A stretch of 64,000 nt of DNA from a virus: positions 19,387-83,386 of the IMG/VR virus record IMGVR_UViG_3300005527_000052. One strand, written 5' to 3'. Made by a program: the position numbers and the translations under genes. How positions within the stretch are numbered: position 1 is the stretch's first letter; the number at the start of each line of letters is the position of its first letter. Below the pieces are notes generated by a model. It made no database searches. It worked only from the letters and a program-made list of their open reading frames with translations, and was not told the DNA's origin. Below, one piece after another: positions 1 to 7,590 of the stretch.

Positions 1-427
1 AAGAATGCTCAACTTCTACTTTTGAAGCAGAAGCTATTTTATTATTAAATATAACACGATTTAACGAATAATCAAAATAATATCCGTTTCCTATTACGGT
101 ACTACCGTTAGGATAAAAAACATCGTTAACATAAATACCAGATATTCCTATAGGAGATGTTAAACCCGTTGGCTTTAAATTAACTCCTGTTTCCCAGATA
201 ACATTATGTTTTAAACCCTCCCATACTTTGCCAACTTCAATACCGGGTTGATCAACTGTTCTATATCGAGATACATTATTGCCTAAATAATCAGTTTGAC
301 CTTTAAAGATATTAAAATAAGCACCTAATTCCAGTAATCCATAATCGATAAAGGAAACAATATTTTGGACGATTTGATCCTCGACACTGTTTTGCCCATA
401 ATATTGATAATAATCTAGATTACTCAT
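1..427 (-). CDS. Virion-associated protein, partial at left edge
   Basis: The minus-strand frame is open from the ATG at 427 to the window edge, giving at least 142 residues. It begins MSNLDYYQYYGQN and continues with glycine- and tyrosine-rich sequence, without a motif I recognise. Its ATG overlaps the TGA of the upstream gene (ATGA overlap at 424-427), so it belongs to the same late operon as the neck genes. Its position after the connector and neck genes suggests a neck or tail protein. That role is an inference from gene order only. Confidence 0.6.
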   Translation of the reverse strand, partial: MSNLDYYQYYGQNSVEDQIVQNIVSFIDYGLLELGAYFNIFKGQTDYLGNNVSRYRTVDQPGIEVGKVWEGLKHNVIWETGVNLKPTGLTSPIGISGIYVNDVFYPNGSTVIGNGYYFDYSLNRVIFNNKIASASKVEVEHS

Positions 428-1107
428 GAATTATTATACTCTTTTATCGCTTTATTAAATTCTTCAATAACAGCGGAATTAATTTCTTTTTGAACTTTCT
501 TATCGCTTAAAACTTGAATTATAAAATTAGGATTTTTATCAAATGAATGATCGTTTAATGACCAGCTTTTTCCCGGCGATTTTATCATAAAAGCACGACC
601 TGATCTAGAAACGCCGTCTTTAATATCATCTATATTAAAAGTTATAAAAGCACCATCAACAGAACCTTGACCGTCTAATAACCATTTAAGCCAAGGAACA
701 ATGTATTCATTTGAGGAATAAAAAGACTGTTCATCAGATAACAAAGATTTTTTGATTTTATCTGGATCATAGGTAATACTTAATGTACTATCGCCTTCTC
801 TGGCTCTTTGAACGACAATAGATTTAACAACTACATCAACTATCCATTCACTAACTTGATCCGCATCTCCATTCGATAAACCAACAATAGCCGCTATATC
901 TCTATCTTCATCACCGGGATAATCACCTTTTAATCCTCGCCATATTTCATTTCTTCTTAAAGCTTTTTCTATAATAGGAATTATCCGTTCCCTCATTTTA
1001 TCTCTAACAACTCGACTTATTTTGGGAAGTTCGGAAAATTTAACAAAGTCAAATAATTTTTTTTTAATTGAATTTGTATTTGTTATTTTAATTCTTACAT
1101 TAGACAT
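424..1107 (-). CDS. Putative neck/tail-completion protein
   Basis: This 227-residue protein is mostly alpha/beta and basic at the N-terminus (RIKITNTNSIKKKLFDF). I see no catalytic motif. It follows two connector-like genes and precedes the partial structural gene, which is where many myoviruses and siphoviruses carry HK97-gp10-like tail-completion proteins. Length and position fit that role, but sequence similarity is not evident by eye. The ATG overlaps the end of the upstream gene by 8 nt, consistent with translational coupling. Confidence 0.6.
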   Translation of the reverse strand: MSNVRIKITNTNSIKKKLFDFVKFSELPKISRVVRDKMRERIIPIIEKALRRNEIWRGLKGDYPGDEDRDIAAIVGLSNGDADQVSEWIVDVVVKSIVVQRAREGDSTLSITYDPDKIKKSLLSDEQSFYSSNEYIVPWLKWLLDGQGSVDGAFITFNIDDIKDGVSRSGRAFMIKSPGKSWSLNDHSFDKNPNFIIQVLSDKKVQKEINSAVIEEFNKAIKEYNNS

Positions 1108-1603
1108 TTAAAACTTTCCAATAAGATACAGCGTATCTTGTTTTATTTCCTAGTCCGTAAGGAGCAAATGATTTAACTAACACCGCTTTATTCTTAATCA
1201 AAGGATTATCTGAAGATTCAACTTCAATATATTGACCTTGTAAAAATTTAGGAATGTCGGATTTATAACATATCATTTTAAATCCACGATCTTCTATTCT
1301 TATTCCAGTACTTCTATAAAAATTATTGGCGTCTAATTGATAAATTCTAGCTTTAACTAAAGTAGTTTTTGCTATTTCTTTATAATTAGAATTTTCTTGT
1401 TTATTAGAGCTAGACGCGAAATCAGAAATTTGAGAAGGATTACCGAAAATATCTACATCTTTCATTCCTTCAATACCATTATTATTAGATATTGACGCGA
1501 CGTTATTTATAAAATAAATAATTATATCTTTGCCTAGTTCATCGATAAATATTGAACTAGCTTCGTTATACAAATCATAAATGTCATTATTTATTAATGC
1601 CAT
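1100..1603 (-). CDS. Putative head-closure protein
   Basis: This 167-residue protein has a helical N-terminal third, a polar middle (residues about 45-75) and a beta-rich C-terminal half ending in RYAVSYWKVLNV. That arrangement, directly after a connector-like gene, is typical of head-closure or stopper proteins in tailed phages. The call is an inference from order and size. Its start lies 1 nt from the stop of the upstream gene. Confidence 0.5.
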   Translation of the reverse strand: MALINNDIYDLYNEASSIFIDELGKDIIIYFINNVASISNNNGIEGMKDVDIFGNPSQISDFASSSNKQENSNYKEIAKTTLVKARIYQLDANNFYRSTGIRIEDRGFKMICYKSDIPKFLQGQYIEVESSDNPLIKNKAVLVKSFAPYGLGNKTRYAVSYWKVLNV

Positions 1604-1604
1604 A

Positions 1605-2042
1605 TTAAGGAGTGTACGGACCCATAATAGCCTGACCTATATTACCTGCACCTAATTGATACGATTTCTTAGTATCGTCATATTGTTTTTTGTAACCATC
1701 TATTAAATCTTTTAATACATCAAGATATTTTCCACCATCTAAAGACGACCGATCATCTGTAATTTTTATACCTGCACTTCTCGACATACGTTTGTATTCT
1801 TGTCTAAGAACAATTTCTGCGGCTTTTATAACTAAAAGTGGGGCAAATTTTTCCGATGTAGGATCGGGGCTAATAGAAGGTTCTTCTGTGTCAACTACAA
1901 AATTGTTTAAATTTAGATCGGAAAAAACCTGTGTGGCTGCAATAGCAATAAATTTTGATAATCGAATATTATCATAATCTTCCGTATTAGAATCATCTAA
2001 TACATATTTTAGTTGATTCGCTAAAACGGTAGTCCAAGACAT
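1605..2042 (-). CDS. Putative head-tail connector (adaptor) protein
   Basis: This 145-residue, largely alpha-helical protein contains LSKFIAIAATQVFSDLN, then APLLVIKAAEIVLRQEY and a basic segment YKRMSRSAG. This is the pattern seen in gp6/gp15-type adaptor proteins that dock on the portal. It is encoded between the capsid genes and the neck genes. The assignment rests on helical pattern, size and gene order. Confidence 0.5.
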   Translation of the reverse strand: MSWTTVLANQLKYVLDDSNTEDYDNIRLSKFIAIAATQVFSDLNLNNFVVDTEEPSISPDPTSEKFAPLLVIKAAEIVLRQEYKRMSRSAGIKITDDRSSLDGGKYLDVLKDLIDGYKKQYDDTKKSYQLGAGNIGQAIMGPYTP

Positions 2043-2054
2043 TTAAAACCTCTC

Positions 2055-2519
2055 TTATACTGTATTTGGATTATAAGCCCGAATAGCGGATAGTGAAACG
2101 GTAGTAGTTTGACCGTTATTACAGACAGCCCAAATAGAGCGTACTAATGAATTATCTAAATTAACCGATTCTCCGGAGCCGATAGGCATACCACGAGATA
2201 CGTTTATATTGCCGCTATCGTTAATACAATAAAAGAATGCATTATTTCCTCTATTGGCTAATACTACATCTTGAAGAATTCCAGAGCCATCTGTAGAGGC
2301 GTTGTACAAGAAAGCTCCGTTACTATCAATGACGGTACCTGATCCTAAATTAACCGAGCCTCTATAATAATTAATTGAATTAGAATACCCGGTTAAATCG
2401 GTATCGGATGCAAAAGGTTGTCTAATCCACGTTCCATGTAAACCAGAACCATGCCCGGCAACTAAAACCGAATATCCGTTATTATTTACAGGTTGATTAT
2501 TAGAAATCTTGCTATACAT
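2055..2519 (-). CDS. Putative head fibre or surface protein
   Basis: The 154-residue product is rich in Gly, Ser and Asn and looks all-beta, with segments such as GSGLHGTWIRQPF and SVNLGSGTVIDSNG. Such composition is common in phage head fibres and surface beta-barrels. It lies just after the major capsid gene, but a minus-strand terminator (2549-2570) separates them, and it has its own late-type promoter box GTGTATAAATT whose -10 part ends 3 nt before the ATG. The functional call is an inference. Confidence 0.5.
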   Translation of the reverse strand: MYSKISNNQPVNNNGYSVLVAGHGSGLHGTWIRQPFASDTDLTGYSNSINYYRGSVNLGSGTVIDSNGAFLYNASTDGSGILQDVVLANRGNNAFFYCINDSGNINVSRGMPIGSGESVNLDNSLVRSIWAVCNNGQTTTVSLSAIRAYNPNTV

Positions 2520-2522
2520 AAT

Positions 2523-2533
2523 AATTTATACAC
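2523..2533 (-). promoter_or_regulatory. Late-type promoter box GTGTATAAATT
   Basis: The minus strand reads GTGTATAAATT followed by ATT and the ATG at 2519. It resembles the T4 late consensus TATAAATA. The same GTGTATAA core occurs before three other minus-strand virion genes and on the plus strand at 12949. Confidence 0.6.
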
Positions 2534-2548
2534 TTATGAAATAAATAA

Positions 2549-2570
2549 AAACCGGGCGTTAACCCGGTTT
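2549..2570 (-). terminator. Intrinsic terminator after the major capsid gene
   Basis: AAACCGGG and CCCGGTTT form a perfect 8-bp stem with a 6-nt loop. Read on the minus strand the stem is followed by TTTTATTTAT, so it terminates or attenuates transcription coming from the major capsid gene. Confidence 0.8.
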
Positions 2571-2592
2571 ATTATCAAGAGTAAAGTTTTCT

Positions 2593-3609
2593 TTAGAAGC
2601 TGGCTAGGAGAGTGGTTCTAGAGTCTAACTGAGCGAAACCGACTTCCATCCAACCGTACATTTCATTCAAGCCTTGACGATGTTTGGTATTATCTTCAAA
2701 CATTTGTAGATTTTCACGAATAGGCATGACGAAGCTGTTATTTTTGCTCTTATCAATACCGATTGCTAGTTCTACGTCACCAGATGCTAGTGATTTACCT
2801 AAAGTTGAGCTGTAATATAGTTGATATTCTTGACCAACACCAAGTTCATCTAAATCTCTTAGTTCGACACCAAAGATTTTAGTCATTTCACGACCGTTAT
2901 CATCAGTGTAATAGATGTTAGTACGGACTTGATCAGGAATCAAGTTTAGATTCCAAGAACGAATATCATCTAGAGCTTCTGGTGAGAGATAAAGATGAGT
3001 TAGTTTACCGCGATTAACTGAGGTAGAGTTACCACCACCGTTTCTACGCATTACTGTTTTGAGCAATGTGACTAATCTTGGGGTAAATTGACCTGCGGCT
3101 GCATCAGGATCGTAAACTAAGATGTTACGAGATACACCGGCTGATATGATGGTGTTAAAACCGTCATCGTTCAATTTCTTTTTGAAACCAGCTTCGAGAA
3201 CTTCTACCATTCTAGCTAGAACATTCCAGTTTGCATCTCGTAAGAATTTACGAGTACAACCAATAGAGTTGCCTATCATATAGGTAGGAATTTCTATGAT
3301 ACTATCGGATGTTACGAGCTTGGTAGGTATACCACCGTGATCTGGTAGTGTAAAAGCGTAAAATTCTTTTTCAGTACCCGGTTTGATCAAGTCGGTTGGA
3401 TATTTAACGGGTGATCCGTCAGTGTAATCTTCAACCGTAAAGATATCGCCAAGTATATCGCCAGTCAAAACTGTTTGGCGAATAGGTGTTTCTAGTGCTT
3501 TAGAAACTTCAACACCGGCTTCTCTCGATTTGGAAGGATCGTTTGATCCCCAATCGTTTAACTTGGCTTTAATCTGTAGTTTTTCTTCGTTGCTAAATTC
3601 AAATGGCAT
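2593..3609 (-). CDS. Major capsid protein
   Basis: This 338-residue protein begins MPFEFSNEEKLQIKAKLNDW and lies directly downstream of the decoration protein and protease-scaffold genes, which is the standard order for phage head genes. It contains long alternating beta/alpha sequence, including LEAGFKKKLNDDGFNTII (a probable spine helix) and a beta-rich C-terminal axial-domain-like part. It has the size of an HK97-fold capsid protein. It lacks its own promoter box and is probably transcribed from the box at 4117. The terminator at 2549-2570 follows. Confidence 0.85.
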   Translation of the reverse strand: MPFEFSNEEKLQIKAKLNDWGSNDPSKSREAGVEVSKALETPIRQTVLTGDILGDIFTVEDYTDGSPVKYPTDLIKPGTEKEFYAFTLPDHGGIPTKLVTSDSIIEIPTYMIGNSIGCTRKFLRDANWNVLARMVEVLEAGFKKKLNDDGFNTIISAGVSRNILVYDPDAAAGQFTPRLVTLLKTVMRRNGGGNSTSVNRGKLTHLYLSPEALDDIRSWNLNLIPDQVRTNIYYTDDNGREMTKIFGVELRDLDELGVGQEYQLYYSSTLGKSLASGDVELAIGIDKSKNNSFVMPIRENLQMFEDNTKHRQGLNEMYGWMEVGFAQLDSRTTLLASF

Positions 3610-3631
3610 TTTTTTACCCTTTATTTATCGA

Positions 3632-4099
3632 TTAAAAATCAACGCGAACTTTAACATAACCGTCTTCATCAGGACGAGAACGGAATTGTCCTATAGCTGG
3701 GGCACCCTGAGCCTGTACTGAACTAATTAATCCGCTAGCACCTAGATAGGCAGGCTGACCAATTAATACAGACGCGGCTGTATTTGGTACGATTGAGTTG
3801 GTTGTAACTTCACCGGCACGAATAATAGAAGCTCTGTTACCAACTTGTACTTCGAGTCTTTCTGAGAGTAAACGATTACGAGTTAAATCGATGTTTACAA
3901 ATTCATTATTTAGTACGCCAAGCGGATATCGGCCTGAAGGATTAACTGCAACATCAGCTAGTTGGTTAAAACTATCCATAGCTGCACCTGAACCGGGGGC
4001 ACCGGTAGTTGCTACTAGGAAAGTGCCACGGGCGGCGGTTTGGTTAAGGAAAAATTCTGTTTCCCAACTTCTAACATTCATATCTGGTTTAAGTGCCAT
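3632..4099 (-). CDS. Putative capsid decoration/stabilising protein
   Basis: This 155-residue protein is rich in Gly, Ala, Val and Ser and appears beta-rich, with segments like FLVATTGAPGSGAAMD and ASVLIGQPAYLGASG. It sits 22 nt upstream of the major capsid gene in the same direction, the usual place for gpD-like or trimeric capsid-stabilising proteins. It has a Shine-Dalgarno GAGGT before the ATG and a late promoter box GTGTATAAAAA at 4117-4127. The role is an inference from context and composition. Confidence 0.65.
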   Translation of the reverse strand: MALKPDMNVRSWETEFFLNQTAARGTFLVATTGAPGSGAAMDSFNQLADVAVNPSGRYPLGVLNNEFVNIDLTRNRLLSERLEVQVGNRASIIRAGEVTTNSIVPNTAASVLIGQPAYLGASGLISSVQAQGAPAIGQFRSRPDEDGYVKVRVDF

Positions 4100-4116
4100 T
4101 TGTTAATTACCTCTTA

Positions 4117-4127
4117 TTTTTATACAC
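4117..4127 (-). promoter_or_regulatory. Late-type promoter box GTGTATAAAAA
   Basis: The minus strand reads GTGTATAAAAATAAGAGG, then the leader of the decoration gene. Unlike the boxes at 2523 and 5572, it leaves room for a leader containing a ribosome binding site. Confidence 0.6.
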
Positions 4128-4130
4128 TAA

Positions 4131-4772
4131 TTATCGACGACCTTGTTTCTTATCAAGAACACTTTTTACAAATTTTTCTAAAGTTGCATTACTAACAGTG
4201 GTTTTAGTAGCTGCTACTTCAATATTAACATCATTTTTCGCTTCTACTTTTTCTAATTCTTCAGCAGCTTTTGTTGAAGGCGTAAAATTAGTTACGGTAT
4301 TATCAGTTGATTTTGTATTGCTTGTTACTGTTTGTTCTGTTGCTTTTTTGAACATAGTAGCTGCAACAGTTTTTGCGGCATTATAAGCATCATCGCTCAT
4401 AGCTTTATATAGTTCAAGAGCTTTAACTTCATCTTGATCAACAGCACCGAATGATTTCATTTCGGTTAATCTGACTTGTGCTTTATAATCAACTACTTCA
4501 GCTTTAGCTTTATCAAAAGCTTCAGCGACTTGTTTTGCACTATCTTTTGCTTCGGCGAGTGCTTTTTCTGCACATTCCTTATCTTCTTTCATTTTAGCCA
4601 TTTGCTTTTCAGCTTCGGCTTTTTCTGAAGCATAGCTATCTTCCATAGATTTAATTTTAGCATTTGCTTCAGCTAGTGCTTTTTCAGCTACTTCTTTAGC
4701 TGAATTTAGTTCTGCGAGCTGTGCTTCGTAATTAACGGTTGCTGATTCTTTGGCAGTATTTGCTTCTGACAT
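4131..4772 (-). CDS. Nested scaffold protein from internal start
   Basis: Inside the protease-scaffold gene an in-frame ATG at 4772 is preceded by GAGG with an 8-nt spacer. Initiation there would give a 213-residue product beginning MSEANTAKES that contains only the coiled-coil scaffold part. This matches the C/Nu3 type arrangement of lambda-like phages, in which a scaffold is translated independently from within the protease gene. Seen directly: the Shine-Dalgarno, the ATG and the domain boundary. Independent expression is an inference. Confidence 0.6.
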   Translation of the reverse strand: MSEANTAKESATVNYEAQLAELNSAKEVAEKALAEANAKIKSMEDSYASEKAEAEKQMAKMKEDKECAEKALAEAKDSAKQVAEAFDKAKAEVVDYKAQVRLTEMKSFGAVDQDEVKALELYKAMSDDAYNAAKTVAATMFKKATEQTVTSNTKSTDNTVTNFTPSTKAAEELEKVEAKNDVNIEVAATKTTVSNATLEKFVKSVLDKKQGRR

Positions 4773-5567
4773 ATTTTGTACCTCGATATTATTTAATACA
4801 CTATTTTTAGCTACAAGCTTAAAAAGATCACTATTATTACTGTCTTCAAATTCGGAATTCTGAGAAATAACTTCAGGTATTATAATAGATTCTTTATTTG
4901 CTGGTTTATTTACAAAACCAATACCTGAAAAAACAATATTTTTTAACCATTTGCCGACCAAATAATTTTGACCATCAAGGTTAATTTTTCCTGTACCTTT
5001 ATTTTTTCTAAGATAATTATCTAATCTAGATGTATTTTCAGTTTTATCTATTAAAGTAATTGAATCTGAACCTTCTTTTCTTAAAGCGTATCCGTAATTT
5101 TTAGACAAACATTCCATAGAAACAAAAAGAACATTATCGCTGATTTGTTCAGCTATTTTTTCAGCATAAGTAGGAAAATACTTATCCCAAACCAACATAC
5201 CTACTAAAATATGGTATTTATTTTTAGAGGAAGTTTCGCTAATAGGTAAATAATTTTCATCTAATACTAAATAATTGGTTATTACGCCAATCGTTTCATT
5301 ATCTTCTTCTTCACCGTTATGCTGCCAATTTACCGGTTTATTTAAAACTGTAATTGCCGCTTTTAACGTTTCTTCTGGCGAAAAAACATCATCATTAGCG
5401 TTCCAATTACTTGTTACCATAATAGCAGGTATCCAAGTAGAACCTAAATCAACATAATCGGGTTTTATTTTTTCAACCGATAAACGTAAGTTTGATCTTA
5501 AAATATCATCAATAGATGCTATAGTCTTTTCGCTAGAGTCAATAATAGATTTAAGATCATTCGTCAT
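4131..5567 (-). CDS. Prohead maturation protease fused to scaffold
   Basis: The 478-residue protein has an N-terminal serine protease domain, roughly residues 1-240. The likely catalytic His83 lies in NWQHNG and Ser150 in FVSMECL, the H...S arrangement of phage prohead proteases. The C-terminal half (about 265-380) is a long Ala/Glu/Lys coiled coil typical of scaffolds. A GTG at 5582 could extend the frame, but that GTG is part of the late promoter box GTGTATAAATT. I therefore start at the ATG at 5567. The gene precedes the decoration and major capsid genes. Confidence 0.88.
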   Translation of the reverse strand: MTNDLKSIIDSSEKTIASIDDILRSNLRLSVEKIKPDYVDLGSTWIPAIMVTSNWNANDDVFSPEETLKAAITVLNKPVNWQHNGEEEDNETIGVITNYLVLDENYLPISETSSKNKYHILVGMLVWDKYFPTYAEKIAEQISDNVLFVSMECLSKNYGYALRKEGSDSITLIDKTENTSRLDNYLRKNKGTGKINLDGQNYLVGKWLKNIVFSGIGFVNKPANKESIIIPEVISQNSEFEDSNNSDLFKLVAKNSVLNNIEVQNMSEANTAKESATVNYEAQLAELNSAKEVAEKALAEANAKIKSMEDSYASEKAEAEKQMAKMKEDKECAEKALAEAKDSAKQVAEAFDKAKAEVVDYKAQVRLTEMKSFGAVDQDEVKALELYKAMSDDAYNAAKTVAATMFKKATEQTVTSNTKSTDNTVTNFTPSTKAAEELEKVEAKNDVNIEVAATKTTVSNATLEKFVKSVLDKKQGRR

Positions 5568-5571
5568 TATT

Positions 5572-5582
5572 AATTTATACAC
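5572..5582 (-). promoter_or_regulatory. Late-type promoter box GTGTATAAATT
   Basis: The minus strand reads GTGTATAAATTAATA directly before the ATG at 5567, leaving a 4-nt gap after TATAAATT. The box overlaps the stop codon of the portal gene. Confidence 0.6.
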
Positions 5583-7551
5583 CTTGACTTAACAAAAACG
5601 CCTCTATCTTTAATGTGTCTTTGTCTTCTTTAGATACTTTATCGGTTTTTAAATCCGATAAAAGTTCTCTAAAAATATTATTAAATTTATTATATTTATC
5701 ATAATTAATACTAGCGATTATTTTTTCTGGATCATTTGAATCGTTTAGACTGGCATTAGCAAACGTATGATCAATTAAATTCTCTAGTTGATCCTTTTGG
5801 TCTTGTGTTAATTTCTTAACATTACTCACTTCATAATGTTCAATAATAATAGAAGTTATCTTTTCTTCTATTTCTTGATAGATGTTTTTAGCTAATATTA
5901 TTTCTGACGCTTTTCGTTTTCTTGGTTCTTTATCTTTTGATCCAGATGGTCTTCCCGGTCTTTGATTATATGAATCTTGTATAGACATATTACTAGAATT
6001 GTCTTTACTGTTCATTTTTTGAACTTTTAGTTCATGTTCTTGCTGATATTTTAAGTCAGGATTATGATAAGGACTAGCTTTAGGAGGTAATTCATCCTTA
6101 TCTCTTTTTTCTTCTTGTTTTTGAATTCTCAATCTTTCCAAGAAGGGGTTTTCGCCTAAATATTCAATAACTTTATCTTCTGATAAGATATTTCTATCGG
6201 CCAAATCCATTAATACTTTGACGTGTACATTATCATCAGTAAAATTAGGTATTCTAAATTTTACTAAAGGTTTATCACTAAAACCCATATTATTATGTAT
6301 AATGTTAATTTCAAAATTAAGCCATTCTAGTAACCGATCTCTTACTATCGCTAATTTTGTTACTAATGATTTAGTACGCATAGCCGGATTATTACCGGTC
6401 ATGCTTTTGGTAGGACCACCAATAAGTTCTTCAGGAAAACCAAATACTAAATATATATTAGTGTTATCATCCGTTAATTGAGACAACTTTTCAATCGGTG
6501 GATAATACTCAGAATATTCTAACAGAGTATCCCATATTAAATCAAATGGACCGGCAGATGTATTATTATCTAATAATCCCGCAAGCTTATTAGCAACGGC
6601 TGGACTTGGCAAAATCCCTTCTTTGTGATCCCCTAATTTCCATATTCTTAAAGGATGGGCGTAAGCATCTAACGCAAAACTTTTAGCGGCATTTAAACGT
6701 TGATTATAAACTATATCAGGCAATACCGGTTTAATTAAAGGTATGCCCCAAGGTTCTAAATCTTCTTTTTTATACCAAGAAACATAAATATCTTTTTCAG
6801 GTAGAGGGTAATAAATAAATCTTTCTGAAATGTTTTCTTTTAAAGACTTTTTAATTACTTCAGGTATATCATCTAAAACTTGTTTTTCTAATGTAGTCTT
6901 AGCATTATTTAATTTTAACAGATATTCTCTGTTTAAACGTAAACCGTAAATTTTCTTTTCAGAAAACGCACCGGCTACATCTCCGACGATTTCAATATTT
7001 CTCGGTTGATAAAAACGATATTTAATTGGTATTCTTTTAGATTTCTTTTTTGGCGGTTGATTTAAATTTTCCGCAATTGATTTATCGTCTCTCTTCATTT
7101 GTGCGATATCTTGTGGCTGTAAATCCACATAATATCTTTGTAATACAACATTACATTCTCTAAAAAGATGGGTAGCAAATTGCTGGCACCGTTCTTTTAA
7201 TCCAACTTTATCCATCCAAACACGATAAAAATTATTAATACCTTGATCGCTGTGGTAAATATCTAATCCGTCAATAACTAATTCAACCATCGAATCAACT
7301 ACACTCCGTAAAACGGATGATCCGTAATACGCTGCGTAACACTGAGTAAATAAATCATAGTGAGTCTTAGGAGATTCCAAAGATAACCGTAGACCAAAAA
7401 AATCGCTATAGTTTGATTCTGATCTTACTCTAACGTTGTCCTCGATAGACTCGTATGCTTTAGTTTTTGTAACACCGCCTCCAAAAGAATTATTAGAAGC
7501 AACGGTTTTTTGATGAGTATCAAGTCTTTTTGGTGTAATTTTCTTTTTCAT
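5575..7551 (-). CDS. Portal protein
   Basis: The 658-residue protein lies between the large terminase and the protease-scaffold, the canonical portal position, and has a typical portal length. Recognisable portal features include the N-terminal YGSSVLRSVVDSMVELV helix region, a central RFYQPRNIEIVGD strand and a tunnel/clip-like region LPDIVYNQRLNAAKSFAL. The C-terminal 130 residues are highly charged and Lys/Glu-rich. A TTG at 7572 would add seven residues, but it lies in a perfect inverted repeat. The ATG at 7551 (MKKKITPKRLD) is preferred. Confidence 0.85.
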   Translation of the reverse strand: MKKKITPKRLDTHQKTVASNNSFGGGVTKTKAYESIEDNVRVRSESNYSDFFGLRLSLESPKTHYDLFTQCYAAYYGSSVLRSVVDSMVELVIDGLDIYHSDQGINNFYRVWMDKVGLKERCQQFATHLFRECNVVLQRYYVDLQPQDIAQMKRDDKSIAENLNQPPKKKSKRIPIKYRFYQPRNIEIVGDVAGAFSEKKIYGLRLNREYLLKLNNAKTTLEKQVLDDIPEVIKKSLKENISERFIYYPLPEKDIYVSWYKKEDLEPWGIPLIKPVLPDIVYNQRLNAAKSFALDAYAHPLRIWKLGDHKEGILPSPAVANKLAGLLDNNTSAGPFDLIWDTLLEYSEYYPPIEKLSQLTDDNTNIYLVFGFPEELIGGPTKSMTGNNPAMRTKSLVTKLAIVRDRLLEWLNFEINIIHNNMGFSDKPLVKFRIPNFTDDNVHVKVLMDLADRNILSEDKVIEYLGENPFLERLRIQKQEEKRDKDELPPKASPYHNPDLKYQQEHELKVQKMNSKDNSSNMSIQDSYNQRPGRPSGSKDKEPRKRKASEIILAKNIYQEIEEKITSIIIEHYEVSNVKKLTQDQKDQLENLIDHTFANASLNDSNDPEKIIASINYDKYNKFNNIFRELLSDLKTDKVSKEDKDTLKIEAFLLSQGV

Positions 7552-7554
7552 AAT

Positions 7555-7573
7555 ATTGCGATTAAATCGCAAT
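7555..7573. repeat. 8-bp inverted repeat before the portal start
   Basis: ATTGCGAT and ATCGCAAT flank TAA, giving a perfect 8-bp palindrome between the late box at 7575-7585 and the portal ATG at 7551. It could be an operator or a 5' mRNA hairpin. Confidence 0.6.
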
Positions 7574-7574
7574 G

Positions 7575-7585
7575 TTATTATACAC
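7575..7585 (-). promoter_or_regulatory. Late-type promoter box GTGTATAATAA
   Basis: A variant of the GTGTATAAA box on the minus strand, between the terminase and portal genes. Confidence 0.5.
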
Positions 7586-7590
7586 GAGTA

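Noticed and set aside
5568-5582. GTG start at 5582 for the protease-scaffold gene
   Set aside because: The GTG is the first part of the conserved late promoter box GTGTATAAATT; the ATG at 5567 is the better start.
7552-7572. TTG start at 7572 for the portal gene
   Set aside because: It lies in a perfect inverted repeat, and an ATG follows at 7551.
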